A stretch of 64,000 nucleotides of DNA from Pseudalkalibacillus hwajinpoensis (GCF_039851965.1 NZ_CP156674.1:2604001-2668000), one strand, 5' to 3'. Counted from the first letter of the stretch, positions 1 through 8,699 are shown. Translations and numbers: made by a program. Notes: generated by a model not told the origin, from the sequence alone.

Positions 1-26
1 TAAATAGAACAAACTTTCAAAAAACA

Positions 27-55
27 TTGAAATTCACCAAAACTTTCTTTATAAT
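27..55 (+). promoter_or_regulatory. Sigma-A promoter of the lacI-type gene
   Basis: TTGAAA at 27-32 and a perfect TATAAT at 50-55 are separated by 17 bp. Transcription would start near 62, leaving a 5' leader of about 130 nt that contains the operator at 96-113. Confidence 0.7.
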
Positions 56-95
56 GAGCTTCAACGACACCATTTGAAGTTATATAGCATCTCGA

Positions 96-113
96 AATGT
101 AATCCATTACATT
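96..113. promoter_or_regulatory. LacI-type operator in the regulator's leader
   Basis: AATGTAATCCATTACATT is an 18-bp inverted repeat, repeated identically at 1298-1315 ahead of the sugar operon. Its position downstream of the predicted start suggests roadblock autorepression by the adjacent regulator. The assignment to that regulator is inferred from location. Confidence 0.7.
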
Positions 114-192
114 TTATGGTTGTAATCTCTCCTCATGGCATTTATAGTTTAGAATAAGACAAGTTATTTTAAACACTAGGGAGAAAATTGAC

Positions 193-1197
193 ATGGCGAA
201 CATGACTGACGTGGCAAAGCTAGCAAATGTATCGACGGCTACGGTTTCGAGGGTGCTTCAAAACCCAGAGACTGTAAAGGAGAAGACACGAGTAAAAGTT
301 CTCCAGGCGATTGAAGAGTTGAATTATCAGCCGAATGTTTTAGCAAGGTATTTTAGAAGAACGGAGACGAAGACGATTCTTGTCATGGTTCCTTCTATTA
401 TGAATAACGTCTTTCCGCAAATGATAGCAGGGATTGATCTCGTCGCGAATCAAGCAGGATATAAGGTTCTTTTGGGGAATACTTATCAAGAACCTGAAAA
501 AGCATACAGCTATATTGAAGAGCTGAAGCAGAAGCAAGTGGATGGCATGATTTTATTAACGACAAGACTGGATTACCAAATCATTTCAGATCTTGCTGAT
601 GACTATCCTGTCGTTCTAGCCTCCGATTATATTGAAGGACTAACCGCACCAACTGTGGCCATCGATAATATTAGCAGTGCACGTGATGCAGTGGAGCATT
701 TACTTCAAATTGGTCATCAAAGAGTGGGGATGATTACAGGTCCTCTCGATATTCCGTTAAGCAGGGATCGGTTAAAGGGTTACAGACAGGCTCTTCTTGG
801 GCACGACATCGATGTAGAGAGTGTTTTGATCCAGGAAGGCGATCATACCTATGAGTCAGGGTATAATCAGATGAATAAGTTTCTTGCATTGGATAAGACC
901 CCAACAGCTATCTTTGCAGCAAATGACAGCATGGCTATGGGGGCCATCAAGGCGATCAAAGCCCATGGGCTGCGCGTACCTGAAGATGTTGCCGTGGTCG
1001 GTTTTGATAACATTCAGTTCTCAGCTATTTTTGAACCAGCTTTAACAACGATCGCTCAGCCTTTAGTTGAAATGGGAAAACGATCGATGGAACTCTTGTT
1101 GAAACAAATTAAAGGGGAACCTTTAACAAAGAAACAGCATGTGCTTGATACAAAGCTTGTGATAAGAGAATCGTGTGGGTATAACAAACAGGTCTAG
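193..1197 (+). CDS. LacI-family transcriptional repressor of the sugar operon
   Basis: This 334-residue protein has the length and layout of LacI/GalR regulators. The N-terminal helix-turn-helix covers about residues 4-23 (DVAKLANVSTATVSRVL), the hinge helix about 45-58, and the rest is a periplasmic-binding-protein-like sensor ending with the typical VVGFDNIQFS segment. The ATG at 193 follows AGGGAGA by about nine bases. It precedes the sugar isomerase/ABC/dehydrogenase genes in the same direction, so it probably represses them, with a sugar or keto-sugar as inducer. Two identical 18-bp palindromes, one in its own leader and one before the operon, are the likely operators. It is not CcpA itself, because its context is a dedicated local cluster. 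Confidence 0.93.
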   Translation: MANMTDVAKLANVSTATVSRVLQNPETVKEKTRVKVLQAIEELNYQPNVLARYFRRTETKTILVMVPSIMNNVFPQMIAGIDLVANQAGYKVLLGNTYQEPEKAYSYIEELKQKQVDGMILLTTRLDYQIISDLADDYPVVLASDYIEGLTAPTVAIDNISSARDAVEHLLQIGHQRVGMITGPLDIPLSRDRLKGYRQALLGHDIDVESVLIQEGDHTYESGYNQMNKFLALDKTPTAIFAANDSMAMGAIKAIKAHGLRVPEDVAVVGFDNIQFSAIFEPALTTIAQPLVEMGKRSMELLLKQIKGEPLTKKQHVLDTKLVIRESCGYNKQV

Positions 1198-1202
1198 TCT
1201 TA

Positions 1203-1231
1203 TTGACTATTCTGTTCAGGTAAAATGTAAT
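1203..1231 (+). promoter_or_regulatory. Sigma-A promoter of the sugar operon
   Basis: TTGACT at 1203-1208 and TGTAAT at 1226-1231 have a 17-bp spacer. The -10 box lies inside a cre-like palindrome (1224-1241), so binding there would block RNA polymerase directly. Confidence 0.65.
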
Positions 1232-1241
1232 CGTTTACTTT
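1224..1241. promoter_or_regulatory. cre-like or second LacI-family operator over the -10 box
   Basis: TGTAATCGTTTACT (1226-1239) matches the CcpA cre consensus TGWAANCGNTNWCA at all but the last base and has the central CG. It also resembles half of the local operator. CcpA repression or binding by the local LacI protein are both possible. Confidence 0.5.
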
Positions 1242-1297
1242 TTTAGTGAAGGTGAAATGGGGATTTTAGTGAGTTTTATCGGTTATTTTTTCTCTAA

Positions 1298-1315
1298 AAT
1301 GTAATCCATTACATT
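1298..1315. promoter_or_regulatory. LacI-type operator upstream of the sugar isomerase
   Basis: An exact second copy of the 18-bp palindrome at 96-113, about 70 bp downstream of the promoter at 1203-1231 and about 80 bp ahead of the isomerase start. Confidence 0.7.
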
Positions 1316-1398
1316 ATGGTAGTTAACTCTTTCCAGGAGGTGAATGGCTAGCTGTCGCTTTAAGGTGTCATACCAATTTAACAAAGGGGAGAAAAGAA

Positions 1399-2154
1399 AT
1401 GGCGAATATACCTGTTGCAGTACAGATGTACACGTTACGAAATGAAAGCGAGAAGGATTTTGTTGGCACATTAGAAAAAGTGGCGAAAATCGGCTATGAC
1501 GGCGTTGAGTTTGCGGGTTATTATGACATGTCTTCGAAGGAACTGAAAAAGGTAATTGATGATTTTGGTTTAAAAGCAGCGTCCAGTCATACTCCGCTTG
1601 ATGTTCTTGAGAGTAACTTGAGTCATGTGATTGCATACCAGCACGAGATCGGAAGCAATAAGCTTGTTTGCCCGTTTCTTGCACCTGAGAAACGAAACGA
1701 GGAAGGGTACTCATCGCTCATTCGTAGCTTGAATCACATTGGTCAGGAATGCCACAAAGAAGGCATCACACTATGCTATCACAACCATGATTTTGAGTTA
1801 GATCGCTTATCAAGTGGTAAAACTGCGCTTGAAACGATCCTAGATGAAACGAATCCAGAATGGGTGAAGGCAGAGTTTGATATTTACTGGTTAACGCGAG
1901 CGGGAGAGGATCCGGTTCGTTGGATGAAACGGTATCAGGATCGTACACCACTTGTTCATTTGAAGGACATGACCACAGATGGCGAGCAATTCTTCTCTGA
2001 ACTTGGAACTGGCGGAGTTGATATTAACGCGGTGTTACGTCAGGGAGATCAGTCGAACGTGGACTGGTGGATTATTGAACAGGATAAATGTAAGCGCTCT
2101 CCTTTTGAGAGTATCGAAATCAGCATGAACTATTTCCTTAGCAAGCATTCCTAA
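1399..2154 (+). CDS. Sugar phosphate isomerase/epimerase family TIM-barrel protein
   Basis: This 251-residue protein belongs to the xylose-isomerase-like TIM-barrel (AP endonuclease 2) superfamily. These are cytoplasmic metal-dependent isomerases, epimerases or keto-glycoside hydrolases. Likely metal-ligand segments are visible in order: VEFAGYYD near residue 35, CYHNHDFEL near 137, KAEFDIYW near 162, HLKDM near 197 and IIEQD near 226. The start follows AAAGGGGAG. It is the first gene after the operator, and the operon continues with an ABC importer and two Gfo/Idh/MocA dehydrogenases. That combination is known from E. coli ycj (YcjR) and other 3-keto-sugar pathways, so an epimerase or hydrolase of a 3-keto-glycoside is the best guess. 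The substrate cannot be read from sequence. Confidence 0.85.
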   Translation: MANIPVAVQMYTLRNESEKDFVGTLEKVAKIGYDGVEFAGYYDMSSKELKKVIDDFGLKAASSHTPLDVLESNLSHVIAYQHEIGSNKLVCPFLAPEKRNEEGYSSLIRSLNHIGQECHKEGITLCYHNHDFELDRLSSGKTALETILDETNPEWVKAEFDIYWLTRAGEDPVRWMKRYQDRTPLVHLKDMTTDGEQFFSELGTGGVDINAVLRQGDQSNVDWWIIEQDKCKRSPFESIEISMNYFLSKHS

Positions 2155-2194
2155 TTAGTTCTGGTCATCATTATTACATTATGGGAGGTAAATA

Positions 2195-3466
2195 ATGAAA
2201 AAAGTAACGGCTTTATTATCGGTAATTGCGCTGCTTTTGTTGGCTGCTTGTGGTGGGAATCAGGGTGCTTCTAGTTCTGGAAACGGCGATGAGAAGGTGA
2301 TTGAAGTCTGGCACATTGAAACGGGTGAGCGTGAAGCCCTTTTCCAGGAGGTAGCGAAACAGTTTGAAGAAGAACACGAAGGTGTGAAGGTCAAATTGCT
2401 GCAAACACCAAATGATGCCTACAAGCAGAAGCTAGCGGTATCCATGTCAGGTGGTAATCCGCCGGATGTGTTCCAGAGCTGGGGTGGCGGCTGGTTGAAG
2501 CATTTCGTTGATCAGGGAAATGTTCAGGATATTACAGAAAACATTGATCAGGATCATTACTTGGAGATGGCGTTAAATAACGGTACATTTGATGACAAAG
2601 TTTATGGCGTGCCACTTGGTTTATCGCTTGATGTCATTTTTTATAATAAAGAAATTTTCGAGAAATACAATCTTGAGGAACCAAAAACGTATGAGGAATT
2701 TACTGAAGTGATTAAGACGTTGAAAGAGAATGATGTGATTCCTCTTGCCTTAACGAATAAAACGAAATGGCCTGGAGCTTATTACTTGATGAACTTTGCG
2801 AGTCGTATTGGCGGTCCTGAATTGTTCGAAAGTGCATTTAATCGAGACGGTCGTGGCTTTGATGATCCAGCATACGTTGAAGCGGGTGAATACATTCAGG
2901 AGTTAGTTAAGATGGATGCCTTTAACCCAGGATTTAACGGGATTCCTTATGACGAGGGACGTGGCCGCCAATTAATGTATTCTGGACAAGCTGCGATGAT
3001 GGATATGACGATTTCCTTCTTAAATAACGTAAGAGAAGAAGCTCCTCAATTCGAGGAGAAGCTAGGTTTCTTCCCATTCCCAACGATTCCTGGTGGTGAA
3101 GGAAATCAAACGCAGGTTGGCGGTGCGACTGGACCGGTGTGGTCAGTGGCAGCAGAGTCAGAGAATCCTGAATTAGCAGCTGAATTTATTAAAGCGTTAA
3201 CGAGTAAAGAGACAGCACAAAAGTTCACGGATCGCACAGGAACATTGGCAGCGGTGAAGGATGTTGTGCCTGAAGATGAGTTTGTGAAAGGGTTCTATGA
3301 AGTTGCCCAAAATGCCTCCCATATTCAAATGCCTTATGACCAGACACTTCCTCCTGAGCTTGCTGAGCTGCACAAAGACACAACGCAGGCACTATTTGGC
3401 TTATCGATGACACCAGAAGAAGCGGCGAAGAAAATGGAAGCAAAGGCGGAAGAGCTTCTTGAATAA
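2195..3466 (+). CDS. Carbohydrate ABC transporter substrate-binding lipoprotein
   Basis: The 423-residue product starts with a lipoprotein signal peptide whose lipobox is LLLAAC (Cys at about residue 19), so it is anchored outside the membrane. The mature part has the length and motifs of family-1 sugar-binding proteins, including a VIEVWHIETGE start and the NPPDVFQSWGGG segment near residue 90. It would capture an oligosaccharide or glycoside and deliver it to the two permeases downstream. A GGGAGG site precedes the ATG. Its stop codon is followed at once by the 150-bp folded element at 3467-3620, which separates it from the permease genes and may lower their transcript level relative to the binding protein. 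Confidence 0.93.
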   Translation: MKKVTALLSVIALLLLAACGGNQGASSSGNGDEKVIEVWHIETGEREALFQEVAKQFEEEHEGVKVKLLQTPNDAYKQKLAVSMSGGNPPDVFQSWGGGWLKHFVDQGNVQDITENIDQDHYLEMALNNGTFDDKVYGVPLGLSLDVIFYNKEIFEKYNLEEPKTYEEFTEVIKTLKENDVIPLALTNKTKWPGAYYLMNFASRIGGPELFESAFNRDGRGFDDPAYVEAGEYIQELVKMDAFNPGFNGIPYDEGRGRQLMYSGQAAMMDMTISFLNNVREEAPQFEEKLGFFPFPTIPGGEGNQTQVGGATGPVWSVAAESENPELAAEFIKALTSKETAQKFTDRTGTLAAVKDVVPEDEFVKGFYEVAQNASHIQMPYDQTLPPELAELHKDTTQALFGLSMTPEEAAKKMEAKAEELLE

Positions 3467-3620
3467 AGTGAAACTTCCATCAGAGGGAGTTTTGCTTCAT
3501 CCCCCTCTGATGGTTAGTTGAACCAATCGGACCTTTAGGGGCAGTTGACCCCCACCTAAACGTCTCGATTGATTTACATTTTGAGGTGGGGGTTTTACTG
3601 CCCCTTAAGGCTGGGATAAA
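3467..3620 (+). repeat. Dispersed ~150-bp folded element, copy A
   Basis: Begins directly after the binding-protein stop codon with AGTGAAACTTCCATCAGAGG. Hairpin 1 pairs CCATCAGAGGG with CCCTCTGATGG. Hairpin 2 pairs CCTTTAGGGGCAGT with ACTGCCCCTTAAGG on the outside and CCCCCACC with GGTGGGGG inside. It ends GGCTGGGATAAA. Two further copies lie at 23577-23743 and 41881-42034. Confidence 0.9.
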
Positions 3621-3672
3621 AGAAAGAGGAGTTATTTCCTCTTTCTGATCAATAGAAGGGAGAGCGTTGCAC

Positions 3673-4611
3673 ATGGAAACGGCTGAGGTGACGAGAAGGA
3701 GCGAGACGGCCAGGGTAATGCATGGCACAAAGAAGAGAAACGTCAGGAAAGCAGTAACGATTGGGTTATTCACGGCACCGGCACTTATTGTTTATCTTGT
3801 TTATGTGGTCTACCCGATTCTATCTACCTTGAGCTATAGCTTTTACAGCTGGGATGGAACAAGTGATAAAACGTTCATTGGGCTCGATAATTATATCCAA
3901 TTGTTCAACGACGCGATTTTTTGGACCTCGCTTACGAACAATGCGTGGGTGGTCATCACATCGGTATTCGTTCAAATTCCTCTTGGTATGATTATGGCGC
4001 TCATGCTGTTTGCCCCAATTAGAGGCATTCGATTGTTTAGCAGCGTCTATTTTCTACCATTCTTAATGTCAACGGTTGCGATCGGGTTATTGTGGGTGTA
4101 CATGTTTGATCCGATTAACGGGATCATTAATCAACTCGTTAACGTCCTTGGCTTTGAAAATGTAGCTTGGCTAAGTGATGAAAATACGGCTATGATTGCG
4201 ATTTTATTAGTTGTCGTGTGGCAGTTCTCGCCTTTCTATATGATTCTCTTTAAGGCAGCGATGGTAGGAATTGCTGAGGAACTCTATGAATCTGCGCAAA
4301 TCGATGGCGCGAATTCCTGGCAGAAATTCTTTCATATTACATTGCCACTCCTAATGCCGACGATTGTAAGCTCATCGATTCTAGCGATTGTTGGTTCATT
4401 AAAAGCCTTTGATATTTTCTACATTATGACAGGCGGTGGACCGAACCACGCGACTGAATTGATGGGGACGTACATGTTTAAGCAGGCGTTTATTAATTTC
4501 AATATGGGCTACGCAAGTGCCATCGCGTTTATTATGTTTCTCATTGCGCTCGTTGTCACGGTACTGATCCAGATCGTTGATTATAACCGCAAGAAGAAAG
4601 GAGCTTTCTAA
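3673..4611 (+). CDS. Carbohydrate ABC transporter permease, MalF type
   Basis: This integral membrane protein of about 312 residues belongs to the CUT1 MalF/UgpA permease family, with six predicted transmembrane segments. The cytoplasmic EAA loop is visible near residue 205 (ESAQIDGANSWQKF). It pairs with the next permease to form the channel for the sugar bound by the upstream lipoprotein. The ATG at 3673 is preferred, although a TTG at 3667 in the same frame is possible. Its stop overlaps the next start as TAATG, showing translational coupling. No ATP-binding subunit is encoded in the cluster. In Bacilli such importers usually share the MsmX ATPase encoded elsewhere, and this is inferred here. 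Confidence 0.92.
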   Translation: METAEVTRRSETARVMHGTKKRNVRKAVTIGLFTAPALIVYLVYVVYPILSTLSYSFYSWDGTSDKTFIGLDNYIQLFNDAIFWTSLTNNAWVVITSVFVQIPLGMIMALMLFAPIRGIRLFSSVYFLPFLMSTVAIGLLWVYMFDPINGIINQLVNVLGFENVAWLSDENTAMIAILLVVVWQFSPFYMILFKAAMVGIAEELYESAQIDGANSWQKFFHITLPLLMPTIVSSSILAIVGSLKAFDIFYIMTGGGPNHATELMGTYMFKQAFINFNMGYASAIAFIMFLIALVVTVLIQIVDYNRKKKGAF

Positions 4612-5432
4612 TGGTTCAAACACTAAGAAAGATGCCTTTATATCTAGTAGGACTTCTGCTTCTCGTTTTCACTGGCTATCCATTTGTTTACATGATTTCA
4701 ACTTCCTTAAAAGATCAGAGCACGTTCTTTGAAAAGCCATTCGCGATTTTCACGTCAATTGAACTTGGAAACTATGCAGATGTCTTTCAGATGGGATTAA
4801 CCCGCTACTTCTTAAATAGTATTCTTGTTTCAGTAGCAGCGGTTGTAGCCGTTATGCTCATTGCAGCTCTAGCAAGCTATCCGTTAAGCAGAATGAACTT
4901 CCGCTTTAACCGAGCGCTTTTTCTCCTATTTATTTCAGGAATGATGCTTCCGATTCATGCGACATTAATCCCAATCTTTAAACTGTCACAAGATATGGGA
5001 CTCTACGATTCATTGCTAGCTCTACTTGGACCGTATATCGCATTCAGTCTACCGATTTCGATTTTTATCTTAACGCAATTCATGCAGGAAATTCCGAAGT
5101 CATTGGAAGAAGCGGCGAAGATCGATGGATGTTCTCACTTTGGTATTTTCTGGCGCATTATCCTTCCGATGCTAACACCAGCACTCATGACCGTTTTCAT
5201 TTATAACTTTATTCATCTCTGGAATGAATTTATCTTTGCACTTGTGCTTGTATCCAGTCCAGAAAACATGACATTGCCACTTGGGCTGCAGGATTTCTAT
5301 GGAGAGTTCTCCGTCAATGTGCCTGGTTTAATGGCGGCATTAACACTTGCAAGTCTACCAATGCTCGTTGTGTATCTGTTCTCACAAGAAAAGGTTGTAA
5401 AAGGGCTGACAGGCGGTGCTGTAAAAGGATAG
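4611..5432 (+). CDS. Carbohydrate ABC transporter permease, MalG type
   Basis: A 273-residue inner-membrane permease of the MalG/CUT1 type. Features are the N-terminal YPFVYMISTSLKD segment, six predicted membrane helices, and an EAA loop near residue 165 (LEEAAKIDGCSHFGIFW) that would dock with the ATPase. It is coupled to the preceding permease by a one-base TAATG overlap, and is followed 25 bp later by the first dehydrogenase. The length is normal for the family. Confidence 0.93.
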   Translation: MVQTLRKMPLYLVGLLLLVFTGYPFVYMISTSLKDQSTFFEKPFAIFTSIELGNYADVFQMGLTRYFLNSILVSVAAVVAVMLIAALASYPLSRMNFRFNRALFLLFISGMMLPIHATLIPIFKLSQDMGLYDSLLALLGPYIAFSLPISIFILTQFMQEIPKSLEEAAKIDGCSHFGIFWRIILPMLTPALMTVFIYNFIHLWNEFIFALVLVSSPENMTLPLGLQDFYGEFSVNVPGLMAALTLASLPMLVVYLFSQEKVVKGLTGGAVKG

Positions 5433-5457
5433 GGATTTGGAAAAGGAGTGAGAGAAG

Positions 5458-6543
5458 ATGGCCAAAATTAGAATTGGTGTGATTGGCTGCGGCAACATTA
5501 GCGACATCTATTTAACGAATCTTCGAGAACTGGATAGTCTCGAGGTCGTTGCGCTAGCTGATCTTAACCATGAAAAAGCGATCGAGAAAGCGAAGAAATA
5601 TGCGATTCCTCATGTACTCAGTGTGGAAGAGCTGCTGGTGAATGAAGCGATTGATCTCGTTCTTAATTTAACAATACCAGCGGCACATGCGGATGTTAGC
5701 CTACGTGCGTTGGAAGCTGGAAAGCACGTTTATGTGGAGAAGCCACTGGCGATTTCGTTAGAAGATGGCAAAAAGGTGTTAGAAAAAGCAAAGGAAAGAG
5801 AACTTCTAGTAGGATCTGCGCCGGATACATTTCTCGGTGGAGGGCTTCAGACGTGTAAGAAGCTCATCGAGGATCGTGCGATCGGTGAACCTATTGCGGC
5901 AACTGCATTCATGATGGGACATGGTCCGGAAAGCTGGCATCCTGATCCGGAATTTTTCTATCGTGCTGGTGCCGGGCCGATGTTTGATATGGGGCCTTAT
6001 TATTTAACGGCGCTTATCAATTTAATTGGGCCAGTTCGCCGTCTAACGGGATCTGCGCGAATAACGTCACCTGAACGGACGATTACAAGTGAGCCAAAGT
6101 ACGGGCAGAAGATTAAAGTGGAAACCCCTACGCATGTAGCGGGAGTTCTGGATTTTGAAAATGGTGCGATTGGTACGATGATTACGAGCTTTGACGTGTG
6201 GGGCACGCAAACGCCGTTTCTAGAAATCTATGGAACGGAAGGCTCGTTAAGTGTACCGGATCCAAATACGTTCGGGGGCCCAGTTCTCTTAAGGAAACCG
6301 GGTGAAGTGGAGTGGAAGGAAGTTCCTTTTACCCATGGATCCACTGAAAATAGCCGGGGGATTGGTGTGATTGATATGGTCGATGCGATTCATTCTGGGA
6401 GACCGCATCGAGCAAGTGGAGACCTCGCTTACCATGTGTTAGAAATCATGCATGGCATTCATGAATCTTCAATAAAAGGTGAGCATTACCAGCTGACGAG
6501 CACGTGCTGCCAGCCTGAGGCGCTGAGGGAAATTTTAAAATGA
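5458..6543 (+). CDS. Gfo/Idh/MocA family oxidoreductase (first of two)
   Basis: The 361-residue product has an N-terminal Rossmann fold with the nucleotide motif GVIGCGNIS at residues 6-14 and the family-typical VEKP (VYVEKPLAI, about residue 95), whose lysine is the catalytic residue. The C-terminal alpha/beta domain binds substrate. These cytoplasmic enzymes oxidise or reduce sugar hydroxyls with NAD(P), often at C3. AAGGAG precedes the ATG. It is the fifth gene of the sugar operon and overlaps the leader of its paralogue by a few bases. Two different dehydrogenases suggest an oxidation and a later reduction of the same sugar; this is inference. Confidence 0.9.
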   Translation: MAKIRIGVIGCGNISDIYLTNLRELDSLEVVALADLNHEKAIEKAKKYAIPHVLSVEELLVNEAIDLVLNLTIPAAHADVSLRALEAGKHVYVEKPLAISLEDGKKVLEKAKERELLVGSAPDTFLGGGLQTCKKLIEDRAIGEPIAATAFMMGHGPESWHPDPEFFYRAGAGPMFDMGPYYLTALINLIGPVRRLTGSARITSPERTITSEPKYGQKIKVETPTHVAGVLDFENGAIGTMITSFDVWGTQTPFLEIYGTEGSLSVPDPNTFGGPVLLRKPGEVEWKEVPFTHGSTENSRGIGVIDMVDAIHSGRPHRASGDLAYHVLEIMHGIHESSIKGEHYQLTSTCCQPEALREILK

Positions 6544-6557
6544 TGGAGGGATTGGAG

Positions 6558-7601
6558 ATGGAGAAAATGAAAGTAGCGGTTATTGGTTGTGGAAGTATTG
6601 CGAGGCGTCGTCATTTACCAGAGTATCGGTCTCAGGACTATGTGGAGATTGTGGCGGTATGTGATGTTGTGAAGGAACGGGCTGAGGAAATGGCGAGTGA
6701 ATACGGTGGGGTGGCTTATACGGATTATCGTATTTTGGTAGAAGATAAGGAAATTGATGCGGTAAGCGTTTGTTTACCAAATTCCCTCCATGCACCTGTT
6801 TCGATTGCGGCATTGAATGCCGGGAAGCACGTTCTGTGTGAGAAGCCGATGGCAACTTCGCGTGAAGAAGCGGAAGCGATGATTCAAGCGGCGGAGGTAA
6901 ACAGCAAAAAGCTGATGATTGCCCATAACCAGCGGTTTGTAGATTCCCATGTGAAAGCGAAAGAGCTGATCGAGAGCGGAGAAGTTGGGAACATCTATAG
7001 TTTTCGAACGACGTTTGGCCATCCAGGACCCGAGCGTTGGAGTATTGATGGAGCGACTAGCTGGTTCTTCGATAAGGAGCAAGCATTTATCGGTGCCATG
7101 GGAGACCTTGGGGTACATAAATCTGATTTAATGCGGTACTTGCTTGGAGAAATTGTTGAAGTTGGTGCATTCGTTGGAACGAAGGCAAAGGAGAATACCG
7201 ATGTGGATGATAATGCGGTTTGTATTCTTAAGACGGAAACAGGTGTGATCGGTACACTGACAGCAAGCTGGTCATATGTGATTGGAGGCGACAATTCAAC
7301 GGTAATCTATGGTGAAAATGCGGTGTTACGTCTTGAAGGCGACCCGGATTATTCGCTTGTTGTCGAGTATAAGAACGGCAACGTGGTCAAGCATCAGCTT
7401 CAGAAGATCCAGTCAAATGAAGAAGGCGGACAGCTCAATACGCATGTGATTGAGAAGTTCGTGGATTGTATTGTGAATGATACGGTACCAGCGGTTAGTG
7501 GTGAAGAAGGAATGAAATCATTGCAGGTGATCCTGGCTGCGCTTGAATCAAATGAAACCAGAAGAGTTGTTCGTGTGTGTGCTGGGCGGGCGGTGGTGTA
7601 G
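6558..7601 (+). CDS. Gfo/Idh/MocA family oxidoreductase (second of two)
   Basis: The protein of about 347 residues has AVIGCGSIA near its start and the catalytic-lysine motif CEKPMA near residue 93. The upstream ATG at 6540 lacks a good ribosome site, while ATG 6558 follows GGAGG by eight bases, so 6558 is the chosen start. It ends the operon. It shares the fold of the preceding enzyme but diverges widely in the C-terminal half, which suggests different substrates. The last codons (GGGCGGGCGGTGGTGTAG) resemble the arm of the REP-like repeat that follows at once, so the C-terminus may have been altered by insertion of that repeat. Confidence 0.9.
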   Translation: MEKMKVAVIGCGSIARRRHLPEYRSQDYVEIVAVCDVVKERAEEMASEYGGVAYTDYRILVEDKEIDAVSVCLPNSLHAPVSIAALNAGKHVLCEKPMATSREEAEAMIQAAEVNSKKLMIAHNQRFVDSHVKAKELIESGEVGNIYSFRTTFGHPGPERWSIDGATSWFFDKEQAFIGAMGDLGVHKSDLMRYLLGEIVEVGAFVGTKAKENTDVDDNAVCILKTETGVIGTLTASWSYVIGGDNSTVIYGENAVLRLEGDPDYSLVVEYKNGNVVKHQLQKIQSNEEGGQLNTHVIEKFVDCIVNDTVPAVSGEEGMKSLQVILAALESNETRRVVRVCAGRAVV

Positions 7602-7621
7602 CGGGCGGTGGGGCGCGATGC

Positions 7622-7661
7622 GGTGCCTGTCACCACCCTGATTATGTTAGTTTATGTCGAA
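7622..7661 (+). repeat. REP-like palindrome, copy a
   Basis: GGTGCCTGTCACCACCCT is followed 15 nt later by TGTCGAA. It lies just after the last gene of the sugar operon, with additional GGGCGGTGG arms at 7602-7612. Confidence 0.85.
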
Positions 7662-7818
7662 GTTTGAGGTTGGGTCAGGGGAGAGAGGGAAGCTGGTTCT
7701 GTCATATCCTTTAATGTCTGTCGCTTAAACTTTTTAAGCGAGAAGGGTATCGGCTATTTATATAGAAGTTTACACTAGCAACCCCATAACAAACTCATGC
7801 CAAAGGAGAGGTTTACCA

Positions 7819-8631
7819 ATGCCGTTTATCGATGTAAACGAAACGCCGCTCTATTATGAAGATTATGGTCCGAAGGATGCACCAGTGCTGGTATTCAGTC
7901 ATTCATTGTTTTTCTCTTCGTATATGTTCCATCATCAGGTGGAGCATTTTTCGAAAGATTATCGAGTTATTTGCTACGATCATCGAGGGCAGGGGAGAAG
8001 TGGGAAGTCTTATTTAGAAAACCTTAGTATGGATACGCTTACAGATGATGCCGCTGCGCTGATTGAAGCGCTAGGAATTTCGAAATGTCATTTTATCGGG
8101 AATTCAATGGGCGGCTTTATTGCGCTTCGACTTGCGGCAAGACGATCTGATCTTCTCAGTTCGTGTGTCGTGCTTGGTAGTTCAGGGGAAGCAGAGTATA
8201 AGCAAGCGGAGTTCCAGCCACTCGTTTCACAGCTTCAAAACCATGGTGCTGAGGGTGTTGTTGATACACTCATGTACATTATGTTTGGTGATGCTTCGCT
8301 TGAGGCAGTTGAATTCGAGAAGGAACGGAATTACTGGCGCACTTATATGAAAAAGTTAGAAACTGATATTGGTGATGCGGCTCATCAGGTGATTCATCGC
8401 ACGAGTATCCTGGAGGAGCTGAGCGGAGTGAAGATGCCGGTTCTTGCTGTTGCGGGTGAACAGGATCATGCGTATACGATTCAACTTTCTGAGAACATTG
8501 CGAAGGCAGTGGAGAATGGAAGATGTGAAGTGCTTGGTAGAGCAGGTCACTCAGTGGCGCTCGAGAAGCCTAATGAAGTGAATAAGCTTTTGGAGAGGCA
8601 TTTTGCGAGGATGAAAGCTCATAAGTGGTAA
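7819..8631 (+). CDS. Alpha/beta hydrolase
   Basis: A 270-residue cytoplasmic alpha/beta-hydrolase-fold protein. The nucleophile elbow is GNSMGG (Ser near residue 96), the acid is probably the Asp in AGEQDHAYT near 216, and the base is the His in GRAGHSVALEKP near 243. The HDG-type oxyanion segment appears as FSHSLFFSS near 27. It resembles 3-oxoadipate enol-lactonase or non-haem haloperoxidase-like esterases in size and pattern, but the substrate is unknown. The start has AAAGGAGAGG upstream. It stands alone between the sugar operon and a strong terminator. Confidence 0.88.
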   Translation: MPFIDVNETPLYYEDYGPKDAPVLVFSHSLFFSSYMFHHQVEHFSKDYRVICYDHRGQGRSGKSYLENLSMDTLTDDAAALIEALGISKCHFIGNSMGGFIALRLAARRSDLLSSCVVLGSSGEAEYKQAEFQPLVSQLQNHGAEGVVDTLMYIMFGDASLEAVEFEKERNYWRTYMKKLETDIGDAAHQVIHRTSILEELSGVKMPVLAVAGEQDHAYTIQLSENIAKAVENGRCEVLGRAGHSVALEKPNEVNKLLERHFARMKAHKW

Positions 8632-8662
8632 GGAGTTTCGTTTGTAAGACTTATATAGCTAT

Positions 8663-8699
8663 GAAAAAGACTTTCTCACATACGAGAAAGTCTTTTTCA
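8663..8699 (+). terminator. Rho-independent terminator
   Basis: GAAAAAGACTTTCTC pairs with GAGAAAGTCTTTTTC around a six-base loop, followed by a T-rich run. Confidence 0.9.

Noticed and set aside
1283..1714. 143-codon minus-strand open frame overlapping the isomerase gene
   Set aside because: It lies opposite a well-supported TIM-barrel gene, has no ribosome site and no recognisable domain.
7722..7740. CGCTTAA/TTAAGCG hairpin as a terminator
   Set aside because: The stem is short and AT-rich, no T-run follows, and it lies in the leader of the hydrolase gene.
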